DNA from: Hydractinia symbiolongicarpus | Taxonomy: Eukaryota; Cnidaria; Hydrozoa; Anthoathecata; Hydractiniidae | Reading direction: 5' to 3' | NCBI RefSeq assembly: GCF_029227915.1 | Contig: NC_079879.1 | Span: 12,338,001 to 12,402,000, forward strand | DNA: 64,000 nt | Shown: positions 1-10,685 of the stretch, piece by piece | Numbering within the stretch: position 1 is the first letter of the stretch | Layout: every line of letters begins with the position of its first letter | Position numbers and translations under genes: made by a program | Notes under the pieces: generated by a model | Databases searched by the model: none | Seen by the model: the letters and a program-made list of their open reading frames with translations, nothing else | What the model was told of the DNA's origin: nothing

Positions 1-2073
1 AAGAGCCCTGGGAACAAGTTTAAACAAACACGGAACTGAATGTAGTAGTTACACTGAAAGACTATGTAACGAGTAAAATACAACGTTGGTATGCGACGCC
101 CCGTCTACCTTATCGGATAAAAAGGGAAAATATTCGTCACGTCTGTTTATTTTTGAAATTTGTTGTTTGCGTTTTTCTTCAGTAAGACGGAAAAACACCC
201 TAAAACAACTCAAACTCGGCATTAATATAGAAATTTGTGGGGAATAATTTTCGTCACCACGCAAAAAGTTTCTTTACTTGTAAGATTTTTCTTTATTTTA
301 TAACATGTTATGTTAACGTCTCGTAATCATAGACATGGATTGTCCTGGGGATCAAGTTGTGTCTAAAACGATTTGTTTGAAACGAGGACATGTTTTTCTT
401 ACACCATATATCTAAACTATAGTCGAATCTCAAATAAACAAAGATAAAGCATAAGAAATTTAAAAGACCATCATACGTTTTCTGTAAGATTAGTATTCTT
501 GGGTTTTAGTCAAATATCAACATACATGCGATTATACAACTTTTTCGGACAACCTCAGCCTGAGCTGATTTTTAGAATATTCTTAATTTTTGACCCAACT
601 TCAATAATCTAAGAAAGTATATATATATATATGAATATATATGAAAAAATGATTATCAAAACAAGTTAAATCCGCCAAAACTGATTTTTATCTGCCAAGA
701 ATTATAGTATTTTGTTGTATTCCTTCTCGTGTGGAATTTTTAATTTCATATCATTTTGTTTTTCCCTATATCAGCTGCTTTTAATTAAAAAAGAAAAAAC
801 GTTGCTGGGTTTTTAAACAAAGTTTTTAAAATAGAAAAGGATGTATTGTAACCTTGGCATTCGTTGTATAAGCCGTCACAAGAAGCTGTGTTAAAACCGA
901 GGTAAAAAAAATCTTTTTTTTTTTGACGTAAGATACTAAAATATGACATGAAAAAATACAATAGATTGTAAAAAAATTAATAACACCCCTTTAAACATCT
1001 TCTTTTCCCCATTTTTAATGTCCTCTTTTGTTGGCCGAAAGATACCGTTTTGATTAGAATATTTTTCACTGCATCAAGCACCTAACTTAAACGTTATTTG
1101 ACCCTATTTTTAAAGTCTACAGGACCTAAAAAACACACCAGCATCAGGATAGGGGGTATATAGCCCCTTCAAAATAGCTCCTAAGTATTAAATGATATGA
1201 TTGAAATTGACGAAAATAAATAGTTTGTTCTAATATGTTTATTTAGTACGTGTATAACGCGGTTGAAAACTAGGTTACAAGGTCTAGGCAGTGTATTTAA
1301 AAAAGAAATTTCGTTTGATGTTCATGTTTTTTTTCGTTCAGTAACAATATCTAATTGTAAAAAGAAGAAGATAAAAGATTAATAATATTAGACCGTGTTA
1401 TTTTCCTTTTAATGGAGGACTATTCTTAATTTATGTGTAAATCCCAGTGAAATGAAAGAGATTACGTTTGTGTAAAACATATATATTAAAATAAAACAAA
1501 AAGCAGTATTTTGATATATAGTTTTAAATTTAGACAGGGAATACATCCCAATTTTTCCCACAAGAATTTTATTATGAAGAAACCTTCGAAAAAACTGTGA
1601 CGTCATAAAGCAGTTATTCAAAAATGCATTAGCGAGAACGAGTTATCGAACACAGTTAATCTTATATATTAATTCCCTTGCGTGAGTAAAACTGTGAGTC
1701 CACGACACGGAAATCACGGGTCACTTTCCTATGACGTGGCTGTACGCTAAAATTTAACTAAAAAGATTAGGGATGTACTTCATAGAAATCGCACATAAGG
1801 TGTAAATATATAACCCGCTGCTAATAACGATATAAATATATATACCCTTATGCCAAAAAACTCTATGTTAGCATATATATATAGGTATCGCTACATATGA
1901 AACGGTATTAGATATTCACAAAGCATACGGACTGTTAAATGAAGTTCCTAGCATAAATTCTTTATACCTAGCTAAGTCTCCAGTTTATATTTAAGTGACT
2001 AGCTATTAGCTGCTGTAGCTAGCTAATGCTAGCTTTAAACTAAAGATTCCCAGTATATACATTCCCACAAAAC
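1..2073. other. AT-rich non-coding flank
   Basis: No exon with coding character and splice sites was found on either strand; the longest frames are about 70 codons and look like chance. Short traces of the window-wide fold-back family occur near 5-20 and 345-405, where GGGGA(T/C)CAAG-like ends are recognisable. TA-rich simple stretches lie near 620-640 and 1800-1890. Confidence 0.5.
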
Positions 2074-3423
2074 CAGTCAGGGATAACCGCAAATTAGGCT
2101 ATAATAGTCTAATTAGTATACGATAGCCGATTTATCTCTCCTAATTAGGCTATCAACATGGTTTTTGCTGCCTATCGCTGTTCTGTTGCATAATCGCAAT
2201 GATTTTATTAGCTAAAAACATTCTATAGAACCCCCTTTTGATGGTCCAAACATATTTTTCTTTATTATTTGCGCTGTCCGAAGATATAGCGTTTAGTTTG
2301 TTTTGATTAAGAACGCATGCGCTGTGTTACGGCTTCTTTGTTTTACGGCCACGGTTGCTTCTGAAAAAAAGCTAAATTTCCCGTGCGCATATTTTCAACA
2401 TGGTGGCGCATAGCCTAAATAGACTATTTCTCGTCTAATTAGCCTATCCAAAGACTTTTGACGTATAATTTTTAGTCCCGTGAAGCAAACTATAAAAAAT
2501 TTTGCTCGAACAAAGATGATGTAATGAGCAACAAAGCTCTGAAAGAAGATGGTGCTGTTCTGCCCGGATAATGAACATTGGCCTGATTAAGTACGGCAGC
2601 TTGCCCCGGTTAAGAACAGGGCAGAAAATACATAATCAGGGCAACATAATCGGGACAGGCCGGCTTATTACTCAAAAAATATTATTTGGCACTTATAAAA
2701 GGAACATAATCAGGGCAGTTTATATACGACAGTGTAATATTATTTCTCACTTATTATAGAACGAACATAATCGGGGCAGGCCGACTTATGTATGACAGTT
2801 AAATATTATTCGACAATTATAGGACTTAAATAACACAAATATAATTGGGGCTGACTGCTTTTATATCATTCGTGGCAAATACTAAATTTTGGGATTCGCA
2901 AGTTTATTAACTTTTCACCAAAATTAATTCCCGCAAAAAGAATAATTTAGGTTCCGTGAAATTTAGTTGCTTCAAAGTATATTATGTTGAAATGTATTTA
3001 CTACAAGGGTAGTTTATACTAAGAATTACGTCGACACTTTTTTATTTCGCCATGTCTAGTTTTTAGGGGTGTTCTATCTTCCAGAGAATGTTTAATTTAC
3101 AAAAGCTTGAAGAAAATGCCAATCACAGCCTGTCTCCCAGCTATTTATATCAGCGTTCATAATCCGGTCACCACGACATAACAGTGCAAAAAAAACATAA
3201 TCGGACCGTGCGTACATAATCCGGCTGTCCCGGTTGTAAACAGGTCGTTTTCGCAATCTGGGCAGAACAGTGCGACCAAACGTGGTTTTCGAGATAATCA
3301 TAAAAGAAGATAGCAAATCGCCTAAATAGGAGATACTCGCCTAAATAGTCTATTAAAAAATCTCCTAACTAAGCTACTAGCCTAATTTGGCGTGATAGCC
3401 TAATTTGCCGTTATCCCTGACTG
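2074..3423. mobile_element. Outer TIR DNA transposon (non-autonomous)
   Basis: The two ends are inverted copies of each other over about 29 bp with one mismatch: the left end starts CAGTCAGGGATAAC at 2074 and the right end finishes GTTATCCCTGACTG at 3423. Both are flanked by AAAAC (2069-2073 and 3424-3428), a probable 5 bp target duplication. Further inverted blocks around AATTAGGCTA lie inside both ends (2092-2153 and about 3303-3410). No transposase frame is present, so it must be mobilised in trans. The superfamily is not assigned. A second element is nested inside it at 2552-3273. Confidence 0.8.
2552..3273 (+). mobile_element. Inner TIR element, copy 1 (nested)
   Basis: The left end TGCTGTTCTGCCCGGAT is mirrored by the right end, whose reverse complement reads CACTGTTCTGCCCAGAT. 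The left half carries several degenerate repeats built on ACATAATCRGGGCAGGCC. A near-identical copy in the same orientation lies at 38164-38952, which defines the unit. There is no transposase frame. It sits wholly inside the element at 2074-3423, so it inserted later. I could not settle the target duplication. Confidence 0.8.
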
Positions 3424-3589
3424 AAAACACATCAAACGTTATTAACCCTGAAAATTTTAAACATTTTCCTGGGTTTTTTTTGGTTTGTGAAGTTCTTTTC
3501 CTCCAAATATTCTGAAAATAAAGTTCAGAAATTACTTATTTTTAAAATGTAAATTTAATTTGTTTCAAATTGTGGTTTTGACATTTTCA

Positions 3590-5160
3590 TGTAAGAATTT
3601 GTGGGCAAAAACCTTAATCAGCATGCTAAAAGAACTGACTTTTCTTAATTTAGAATTACTAAACACAACCATTTTCTTACATTTAGTGTAAACTTTTGTG
3701 CGTATGGCTTATATTTAATACACCAAAAGAGCTACTTTGTTGATTTCAATTTTATACTCTTTGTAAGCTATTTATTTCTTCTTTTTGACATTTTGAATTA
3801 ACTTATTGTTGTTGAAGGCATATAATATACATGCATATAAAAAAATGGAATTTTGCAAATTTCTGTTTTACCACTCAATTTTTACATTTTATAAGTTATT
3901 TGGAACAGAATGGTATGAAATAGACCAAAATACCTGATCTTAGTTGTTTTTAATTTACAGGCTGTGTCTGTGAAACTTTAAGGGGAACATTTGGTGGAAG
4001 ACAATGGCATGACATATACTGATAGAACTGATTTTTGTTGTGTTAGATGTTATATCTGAACCTTTTTGACATTTTATGTTAATTTTGCGAGGAAGGACCA
4101 TATATATATACACAGAAGAAGAATTCAATTTTACACCTTGCAAGCTTTGTTTTTCTATATTTTGTATAAATTCTTACTGGAGAGGACTCCGTGCAATATA
4201 TCGAAATGACTGATCCTTCTCGATTTAAATTTGATGTGTTCTAAATCGTATATAGTTTTGGAAATTTTGTGTAAGATTTAATGGGTAAGGGCTAGATGCA
4301 ATATGTCAAAAAAACTTTTTTTGTTGAATCAGAAGCACTCCCTACAACCATTCTTTTTTTTACAGTTTGTGAAGCTTTTGTGAGAAAAGAGTGTATGCAA
4401 TATTATCGAAATAACTGATTTTTGTTGCAAACTGTTTTTCTTTGGCATTTTGGATTAAAATATTATTTTAGAGGGCATATGCAGTAGATATATGTGCCGA
4501 AATAATTAAATTTTGCAAACTTTGATTTTGTTGTTACCTCTCATTTTTTACATTTTGATTAAACTTTTGTGGGAGACCGTCGGTATGCGAAGGACCAAAA
4601 TAAGAGATTTTAGTATTATTTAGAATTTTTATTTTGTGTTGCAAAATTGGTGCAAAAATTGACATAAAATGAACTTATATATAGATTGATTGCTGTTGTT
4701 TAACATGACTCATTATGACTTATATATATATTTTATGAAAATTTGTGACAGAATACTATGTGAGATTTGAAATTTTGTTTACTTTATTGATGGTAAAACA
4801 GCACGCAAATTGCTAAAAGGACTTTATTAATTTTAGATTTAAACACCGTTATTTTGTTGGCATTTTGTCTAAAGTTTGGTGAGGAAGGACCGTATGCAAT
4901 ATATCAAATAATGTTTTATTGCATTATAATTTATCCTTGCAAATCCCTTTTTAACACCTTAGATAAAAATTTCTACTTAGGCAAAATTTATTGTTTATTT
5001 TTCACATTTTGTGTCAACCTTTGGCAGGGTTTGCAATAAACTAACTGATTTTAAAATATACAATGAGAGAGATTTGTGTTTGACATTGATCAGCTTTTTT
5101 GTATATATGTGGCGTTTTGAGTGATTTAAATTTTATGGGTGAGATGTATGTTGAAATGCT
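3590..5160 (+). repeat. Decayed satellite-like tandem repeat, ~100 bp unit
   Basis: A recurring order of motifs appears about ten times: a TGACATTTTG-like block, then AATTTTGTGRGGAAGGACC, then TATGCAATATATC, then AAATAACTGATTTT, then TTGCAAACT. Clear instances of the central part start near 3905, 4069, 4181, 4281, 4381, 4472, 4570 and 4872. Spacing is about 90-120 bp with large gaps, so the array is old. Reading frames inside it are by-products of the repeat. Confidence 0.6.
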
Positions 5161-6978
5161 TTTTAAAAACTTTTTTCCGAATAATTTTCGCATTTGTCAG
5201 ATGGTCAGAGCAAGTAATTTTAGTAGATTTAGATTTTAAATGTCACATATGTACTGCAGTTGTTGAAAACCTTTAATATTTTTGGTCATTTATATAATAA
5301 TGCAGATGTAAGATGCGCACTGCTGTATTGTTTGTTTTTTGATGGACATATATCTGCTACATAAATTAAATGGAATACAGTGGATTCTTCCACGGGAAAC
5401 AGCTAGTTAAGACTATTTTGCAACCTCAAACCCAGGGTATCTTGTATCTTTAAAACACGGGCACGAAGAAGTGAAAAGATACAACACGCCCTGGGGACGA
5501 GGTTGTCTATTTTTATTCCCATGTTAAGCTGGCAAAGTTTTGGGTTCTAGTCTAGCAATTGTGGCTTTATAAGTTTTCATAACTTAACTTATAAAAATTT
5601 TTGCGAATTTTGTACATGCACACGCCAACTGGTAGGTAAAAAAGCAGGACAACACGGGGTAAAAAAACTAATAAAGTAGGGAAGAACGTGAAAATTCTTT
5701 CTAAAGTATGTTAACAAAATACTTTAAAAATACTCTAGTATGAGTTTTATACCCAAATACCCAATTCTTTCATCCTACAGTCATCGCCATTTACATACGG
5801 CGCCCCCAGTCTCGCAGGAATGACGTCACAAATTTGGATGTTTTTATCAGAAACCGTGTTGAGTAGTTTTGTTTTCAATTGCAAATGGCGCACACCGTGA
5901 AGAGATAAAAACAAGATTTTTGAGTTCAAATCAGTTTTAAAGATCAATTACATTAAAACTAAGGTAGTTCTTAAATCAATACGATTCATTTTATACGACG
6001 GTAGAATCCTTAACCGCGTCCCCCACGGGTTTTTTAGAGTTTTCTTTTATAAAACTTGTTTTTACGAACACATGATTCTTACTCCTTTTCTTTTTTTTTT
6101 TTTTAAAAAAGGGGTTTTGCCAATTTAAAGTAAATACTTTTTTTTTTCATTATGTGGTCTCTTGGTTATATTTTATTTCCACTAAAATGCGCGCGCATGT
6201 CCATTATTGTCAACGCAAAAACAAAAAATGCAGAGATCCCTTATTGACAGGCTGCAGAGTCGTTTCAGTAAGGTGTTATATTACGTACATTGCTCAATTT
6301 TTACCCACCTAACCTTGTTTACACATGTTCTGTTAACGTGAATGCCCCTCCCTCTTCTCTGAATGTTATTATCAATCATGGTAGATCTAAAATAAGTTCA
6401 ATGATATATTCTAAGTGATTGTGTTCTACCGGATATTGATAGGACGCCATGGTGAATTATGTTAAAAAACATGTAAAAAATTGTTAGCGTTCCTACATCA
6501 AGATTTTATCGATTTTTTTACATGTTGGACAACTGTGAATAAAATATATTTCATGGATCTTTAATTTTGCTAAAATAACGATATCAACAGCTGCGCTTTA
6601 TTTTTCTTTAATTTCGTGCAATATTATCTGGGACAACAAGGGTTTTCCATGACGACATTAAGAACGACACATTTTTCTTTCTGACTGCACCGTTGCCGTC
6701 ATCAAATCAACGTAAAATATTTGACGCTATATTGCCTCAACTTTTTAACGAGGCGTAAGCAAGGGGAGGTGTTATATGTTAATAAGTGAGACTACTAAAT
6801 ATTCTATATTTTTGGGATAGAGAGATTATAAAACTGGCCCAGTTTTTGTTTTTACTAACACGCACAGTTGAAGTTCGGCACCTACGAAAGGTAATTTGAA
6901 GTTTCAAACTAATAATTCTAACGCTGGATTGGTGCATTCTTAGATAATAATTTTATATCCCTATGTTTTTTTACTTCA
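5161..6978. other. Upstream region of the ammonium transporter
   Basis: Non-coding apart from a fold-back element at 5421-5505. It contains homopolymer-rich stretches (near 6090-6145). A TATA-like string (TTATAAAA) lies at about 6827-6835, followed by a candidate transcribed leader. The stretch ends at the 3' splice site before the transporter start. Confidence 0.4.
5421..5505. mobile_element. Fold-back MITE, CAACCTC...GAGGTTG family
   Basis: It begins CAACCTCAAACCCAGGGTAT and ends CCCTGGGGACGAGGTTG, inverted copies of each other, with a second inverted pair (TATCTTGTATCTTT / AAAAGATACAA) inside. It is 85 bp with no coding capacity. Relatives with the same GGGGACGAG-type ends occur at 8706, 14375, 23064 and 27812. 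Confidence 0.7.
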
Positions 6979-6979
6979 G
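6968..6979 (+). promoter_or_regulatory. 3' splice site just before the AMT start
   Basis: A pyrimidine-rich TTTTTTTACTTCAG ends at 6979, 11 nt before the ATG at 6991. This fits a trans-spliced leader acceptor or the end of a 5' UTR intron. The 11 nt leader contains ATGTGA, a start codon followed at once by a stop, which could act as a minimal upstream ORF. Confidence 0.6.
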
Positions 6980-6990
6980 TACATGTGAAA

Positions 6991-9900
6991 ATGGTAAATA
7001 TTACGCACAACTGTACGAATACAATACAACCATCAGACGACCAAGCTGGTGACGCTGTATGGATCCTCACAAGTGCCTTTATCATCTTTACAATGCAAAG
7101 TGGATTTGGTCTGTTAGAAGCAGGTCAGATTTTTTTTATAGCAAAGCGATCACGAGTTGAACATCGAACTATTCGATTTTATTTTTATTTGCCAAATTTT
7201 TTTCGTCCATTGAGAAAATATCACAGATGCTATAAAATCTACCCGCACGCAATCTCGTCCTCAGCGCTGTTTTGCACGGCTTATCTTTAGCGTAAAAAAA
7301 GCTTTGGGAACGAGGTTGTCTAAGACGTTATCAAGCTCCTCTAGAAACCCTCATTGGAAGTTGAGAAGTTGAATACATTTCACTTTTTCGCAAGCATTAC
7401 ACAAAAAAGAGCACTTCCACATTGCGGAGATGGTGTAGAGGTAGCGCATTCCTTGTAATCACAAGGTTTAAGGTTCGAGTCCCTACTCCGGCTCACTTTA
7501 AATGTACTGTTGTCAGCCCATTTGGTGCCATCTGGAGACCGCCAATCGGCTTGTGCTGCAGAAAGTAAGTTAGAGCAATGCATGCTATATGTATCTCTGG
7601 CGATAACGTAACATACTTGGAGTCGCAGGGGACGAAGACCTGGCCATTAGAATGGAATTTCTAAGGACATTAAAACTTCCTGTTTACTTACTTACTTACT
7701 TACATCAATTTACCTGCCCCAAAACCACGGCCAAACTTTTTAACCCAAACGTTGATAATCATTTTTAATACTAGCATGTATGATTAAAATTTTCTATTTA
7801 TGTATGATTTTTAGGAACTGTATCCTCAAAGAATGAGACAAACATTATGGTCAAAAACGCAATTGACGTCATATTTGGAGCACTCGGATACTGGGTGTGC
7901 GGATTCGGTTTTAGTTTTGGCAATGTTGAACAATATGCGAACGGATTTTCGGGCTTCGGTTATTTTCTTACTGATTCATCGGATGAGAAAAATTTCGGAA
8001 ATGTATACGCGAAGTATTTTTTTCAACTTTCCTTCGCAACTACGGCCACGACAATAGTATCAGGCGCGATGGCCGAACGTACCAACTTAAAAGCTTACAT
8101 TATTTTTTCATCCGTCAATTTTTTGTCTTATGTATTTCCCGCTCATTGGATTTGGGATAAACAAGGCTTCTTGAATCAGTTGAATGTAATTGATGTTGCT
8201 GGGTGTGGTCCGGTGCATATCGTTGGTGGAATGTGTGCGCTCGTGGCAACCTTAATGCTTAAACCAAGGTAAGTTCTCCCACTTCTAGCTTGATTTTGTT
8301 AGCTTTATCGCACAAAAGATTGAACTTCTAGCTTTGAAAAGACGTTTATTGCTTTTTTATCAAGAAAAGAGTCCTGAGGACAAGGCTTCGTGTAAACAGC
8401 AACATCATTTTATAAATAATGGATATTACTTTTAATGTTTTCTCTTCTTTACATAATACAAACGAGTAAATACCAAAATTACAAACAATTTTATACATAG
8501 GACTGGGATCTTTGTGAAAGGGAGTGAAGAAAGGCGAATGGCTTCACCAACAAACGTTGTTCTTGGAACTGTTATGTTGTGGTGGGGATGGCTTGGTTTC
8601 AACTGCGGTTCCACTTTTGGTGTGAGCGGTAGTAAGTTAGAACACTTAGTGTTTTAATTTGAATATAAGTCTTATCATTTTTGAAGTATCAAAGAATAAA
8701 CGAACCACCCTCGTTCCCAGGTTTTTTTTGCCTTTTTGATATGAGGTACTCCGTTATCTCTCTTATCAGAAAGGCAAAAAACCCTGGGGACGAGGGTGTA
8801 AAAGAACGTAATATCTACTTAGCTACCGTAATGCTTCAATTAAACGCCTACTTCTTCTGGACGCCCCTCTCGATTAAATATAATGCAAATGTTGATTTTA
8901 ACCGATAAGTGTCTTCATAAATACTTATATGAAATATGGGAGGAAGATATTGTCGACGCTGCACGAGATCTTTATATAAATGACGATGATTGATGATGAG
9001 GCAGATATTATGTGAAAATATAGTGTATTCCTTCGGCAGAAAGAAACGAAAAAAATACAAATATTTATTAAACGCCCCCTCTTTTAAACGCCTCCCTCAA
9101 ATATACGCCCCATTTTAAAAACCGTTTATTCGAAGAATTACAGTACTCACCTTTTCCCCTCTTATATATTGAATCAGGCGGTCAAAAGTAACGCCACCGC
9201 CGTACGTTGTATGTACTACCAACGTAAATTTATACGAAATAATATAATTTATATGTGGAGACAGCGTAGTAAGGAGACTAAGCTCATCCTCTTATGTGAA
9301 ATTTACAATATAGACATGTTTAATTCGAACACTTGTGTAGATAAAGTAAAGAGACAAGAAAAGTTGTTTCTCGCCTTGTTTTAATGAGAACACTTTGTTT
9401 TTCTTTACGTTAGCTAAATGGAAACTTGCATCTCGCACTTCAGTGACCACCATTAACGGATCGATCGGTGGAGGGATGTGGTCCGTACTTTATTCTTATT
9501 GTCTTACAAAAAAGTATAATGGAAAACTAGATGTGGGAGAGTTTACAACTGGAATACTTGCGGGGTTGGTATCTATTACTGCAATCTGTGCTGTCTGCAG
9601 ACCATGGGAAGCTCTACTGATTGGCTTTATTGGTGGAATACTTGCTTCTTATAGTAAGTGTTTGTTAACAAGTCGAAAGATAACATAGTGATTTTAGTAC
9701 CCTTACTTCTCTAAAATTAATATTTTGTTCTACCCTTCGATAAGAAGATATTAGTAACTAGCCTTATCTGTTTTACCATTCTTTTCACATGCAATATGTT
9801 ATACAACTTAAAAGGCAACCAAATCCTCCTTGGCAAGCTTTTTAATAATGGCGTTTCCGAGAGCTTAAAAAAGGCAAAATGAATATTTATTAAATTATAT

Positions 9901-10685
9901 CCTGCTTATTCTCAGGTAAAATCATTATGCAATATGCGAAAATTGATGATCCAGTAACATGTGTTTCTGTGCACTTGGTTTGTGGTGCATGGGGAATGTT
10001 GGCTGTTGGTTTGTTCTGTGAGAAAGAACTTTCCACAGAGTTAAGTCAAGATTATGGAGTATTTAAAGGTGGACCGATAAAAGTGTTAGGTGTTCAGTGT
10101 CTTGCTATTTTATGTATAGCTGCATGGGCTGCTTCAACCTGCTTTACTCAGGTATAATAATCCATCCCTATATTAATAGCCCTCGTCTGTCTGTCTCTCC
10201 GGAAAAGGTACCACCATTAGCGAGACTCACAAAATGTGGTGATTAAAGGACGATCGAACCCGTGATTTTATTTACAGGGCGAGACCTTGATTGTTACATA
10301 TATGTTCGCATACTTATCTTCAAGGAGAAACAAGTCTCTTTTTACAATGTAGTCTTAAAAGGATAAAATTATTCTTTTTCAGCTTTATATAATTAACAAA
10401 CTCATTCCAATACGAATGAATTATGAAGAAGAAAAATTGGGCGCTGATTACGTAGAACACGGAATCCCTTCTGGGAAATCTTCAACTAGTGATCATTCAC
10501 TATCTCATTCAGATCAACACGCAGAAACGAACACTGACGTAGGAATATCAACCGATTGTTTGGATCGGGATTCCCGAACTACAAACGGGAATTACGACTC
10601 AATCGCCAATGGAACTGTAAACGGAAATTCCGATTCAATCGCTAATGGAACTGCAAACAAAAATTATGAAATCGAAACACTATAA
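6991..10685 (+). CDS. Ammonium transporter, AMT/MEP family (6 exons)
   Basis: Six exons join in frame with GT-AG introns: 6991-7123, 7815-8268, 8501-8631, 9414-9653, 9916-10151 and 10383-10685, giving about 498 residues. The product should be a multi-pass (about 11 helices) membrane transporter that conducts NH4+/NH3. The family signature is clear at residues 44-59 (AGTVSSKNETNIMVKN). The two pore histidines of AMT proteins correspond to His179 (GPVHIVGG) and His339 (SVHLVCGAWG). The cytosolic motif EEEKLGADYVEHG (413-425) matches the conserved C-terminal switch. N3 and N7 are possible glycosylation sites. The tail ends in three imperfect repeats of about 12 residues around NGNYDSIANGT. Introns are 691, 232, 782, 262 and 231 bp. 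GTG at 6985 is in frame but is not a credible start. AMT is preferred over Rh glycoproteins on these motifs. Confidence 0.93.
7424..7703 (+). mobile_element. tRNA-derived SINE with (TTAC)n tail
   Basis: A tRNA-like head at 7424-7494 holds a good A box (TGGTGTAGAGG, 7430-7440) and a perfect B box (GGTTCGAGTCC, about 7472-7482). An unrelated body of about 190 bp follows, ending in a (TTAC)5 tail at 7684-7703. The head's closest tRNA looks like tRNA-Thr(UGU) (CTTGTAA loop), but the anticodon stem does not pair properly, so it is not a working tRNA gene. It lies sense in intron 1 of the ammonium transporter. Confidence 0.8.
8706..8798. mobile_element. Fold-back MITE in AMT intron 3
   Basis: CACCCTCGTTCCCAGG at the left is mirrored by CCTGGGGACGAGGGTG at the right, and GCCTTTTTGAT by ATCAGAAAGGC inside. 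It can form a hairpin of about 93 nt. It is the same family as the 5421, 14375 and 23064 elements. Confidence 0.7.
8824..9149. mobile_element. MITE-like repeat with AAACGCC motifs
   Basis: The left edge (ACCGTAATGCTTCAATTAAA) is roughly mirrored by the right edge (CCGTTTATTCGAAGAATTAC). Tracts of AAACGCCYCC occur near both ends. A related segment (TAAGCGCCCCCC, AAATAAACACCC) lies at 62585-62766. It has no coding capacity and lies within intron 3 of the ammonium transporter. Confidence 0.5.
10165..10290 (+). mobile_element. Degenerate small Helitron in AMT intron 5
   Basis: It starts A|TCCCTATATTAATAG, followed by CCTCGTCTGTCTGTCTC, and ends with the worn hairpin CGAACCCGTG...ACAGGGCGAG, matching the 26026-26371 copies. 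The CTAG terminus is lost. Confidence 0.55.

Noticed and set aside
7424-7494. Functional tRNA-Thr gene
   Set aside because: The anticodon stem does not pair and the sequence continues into a SINE body and tail.
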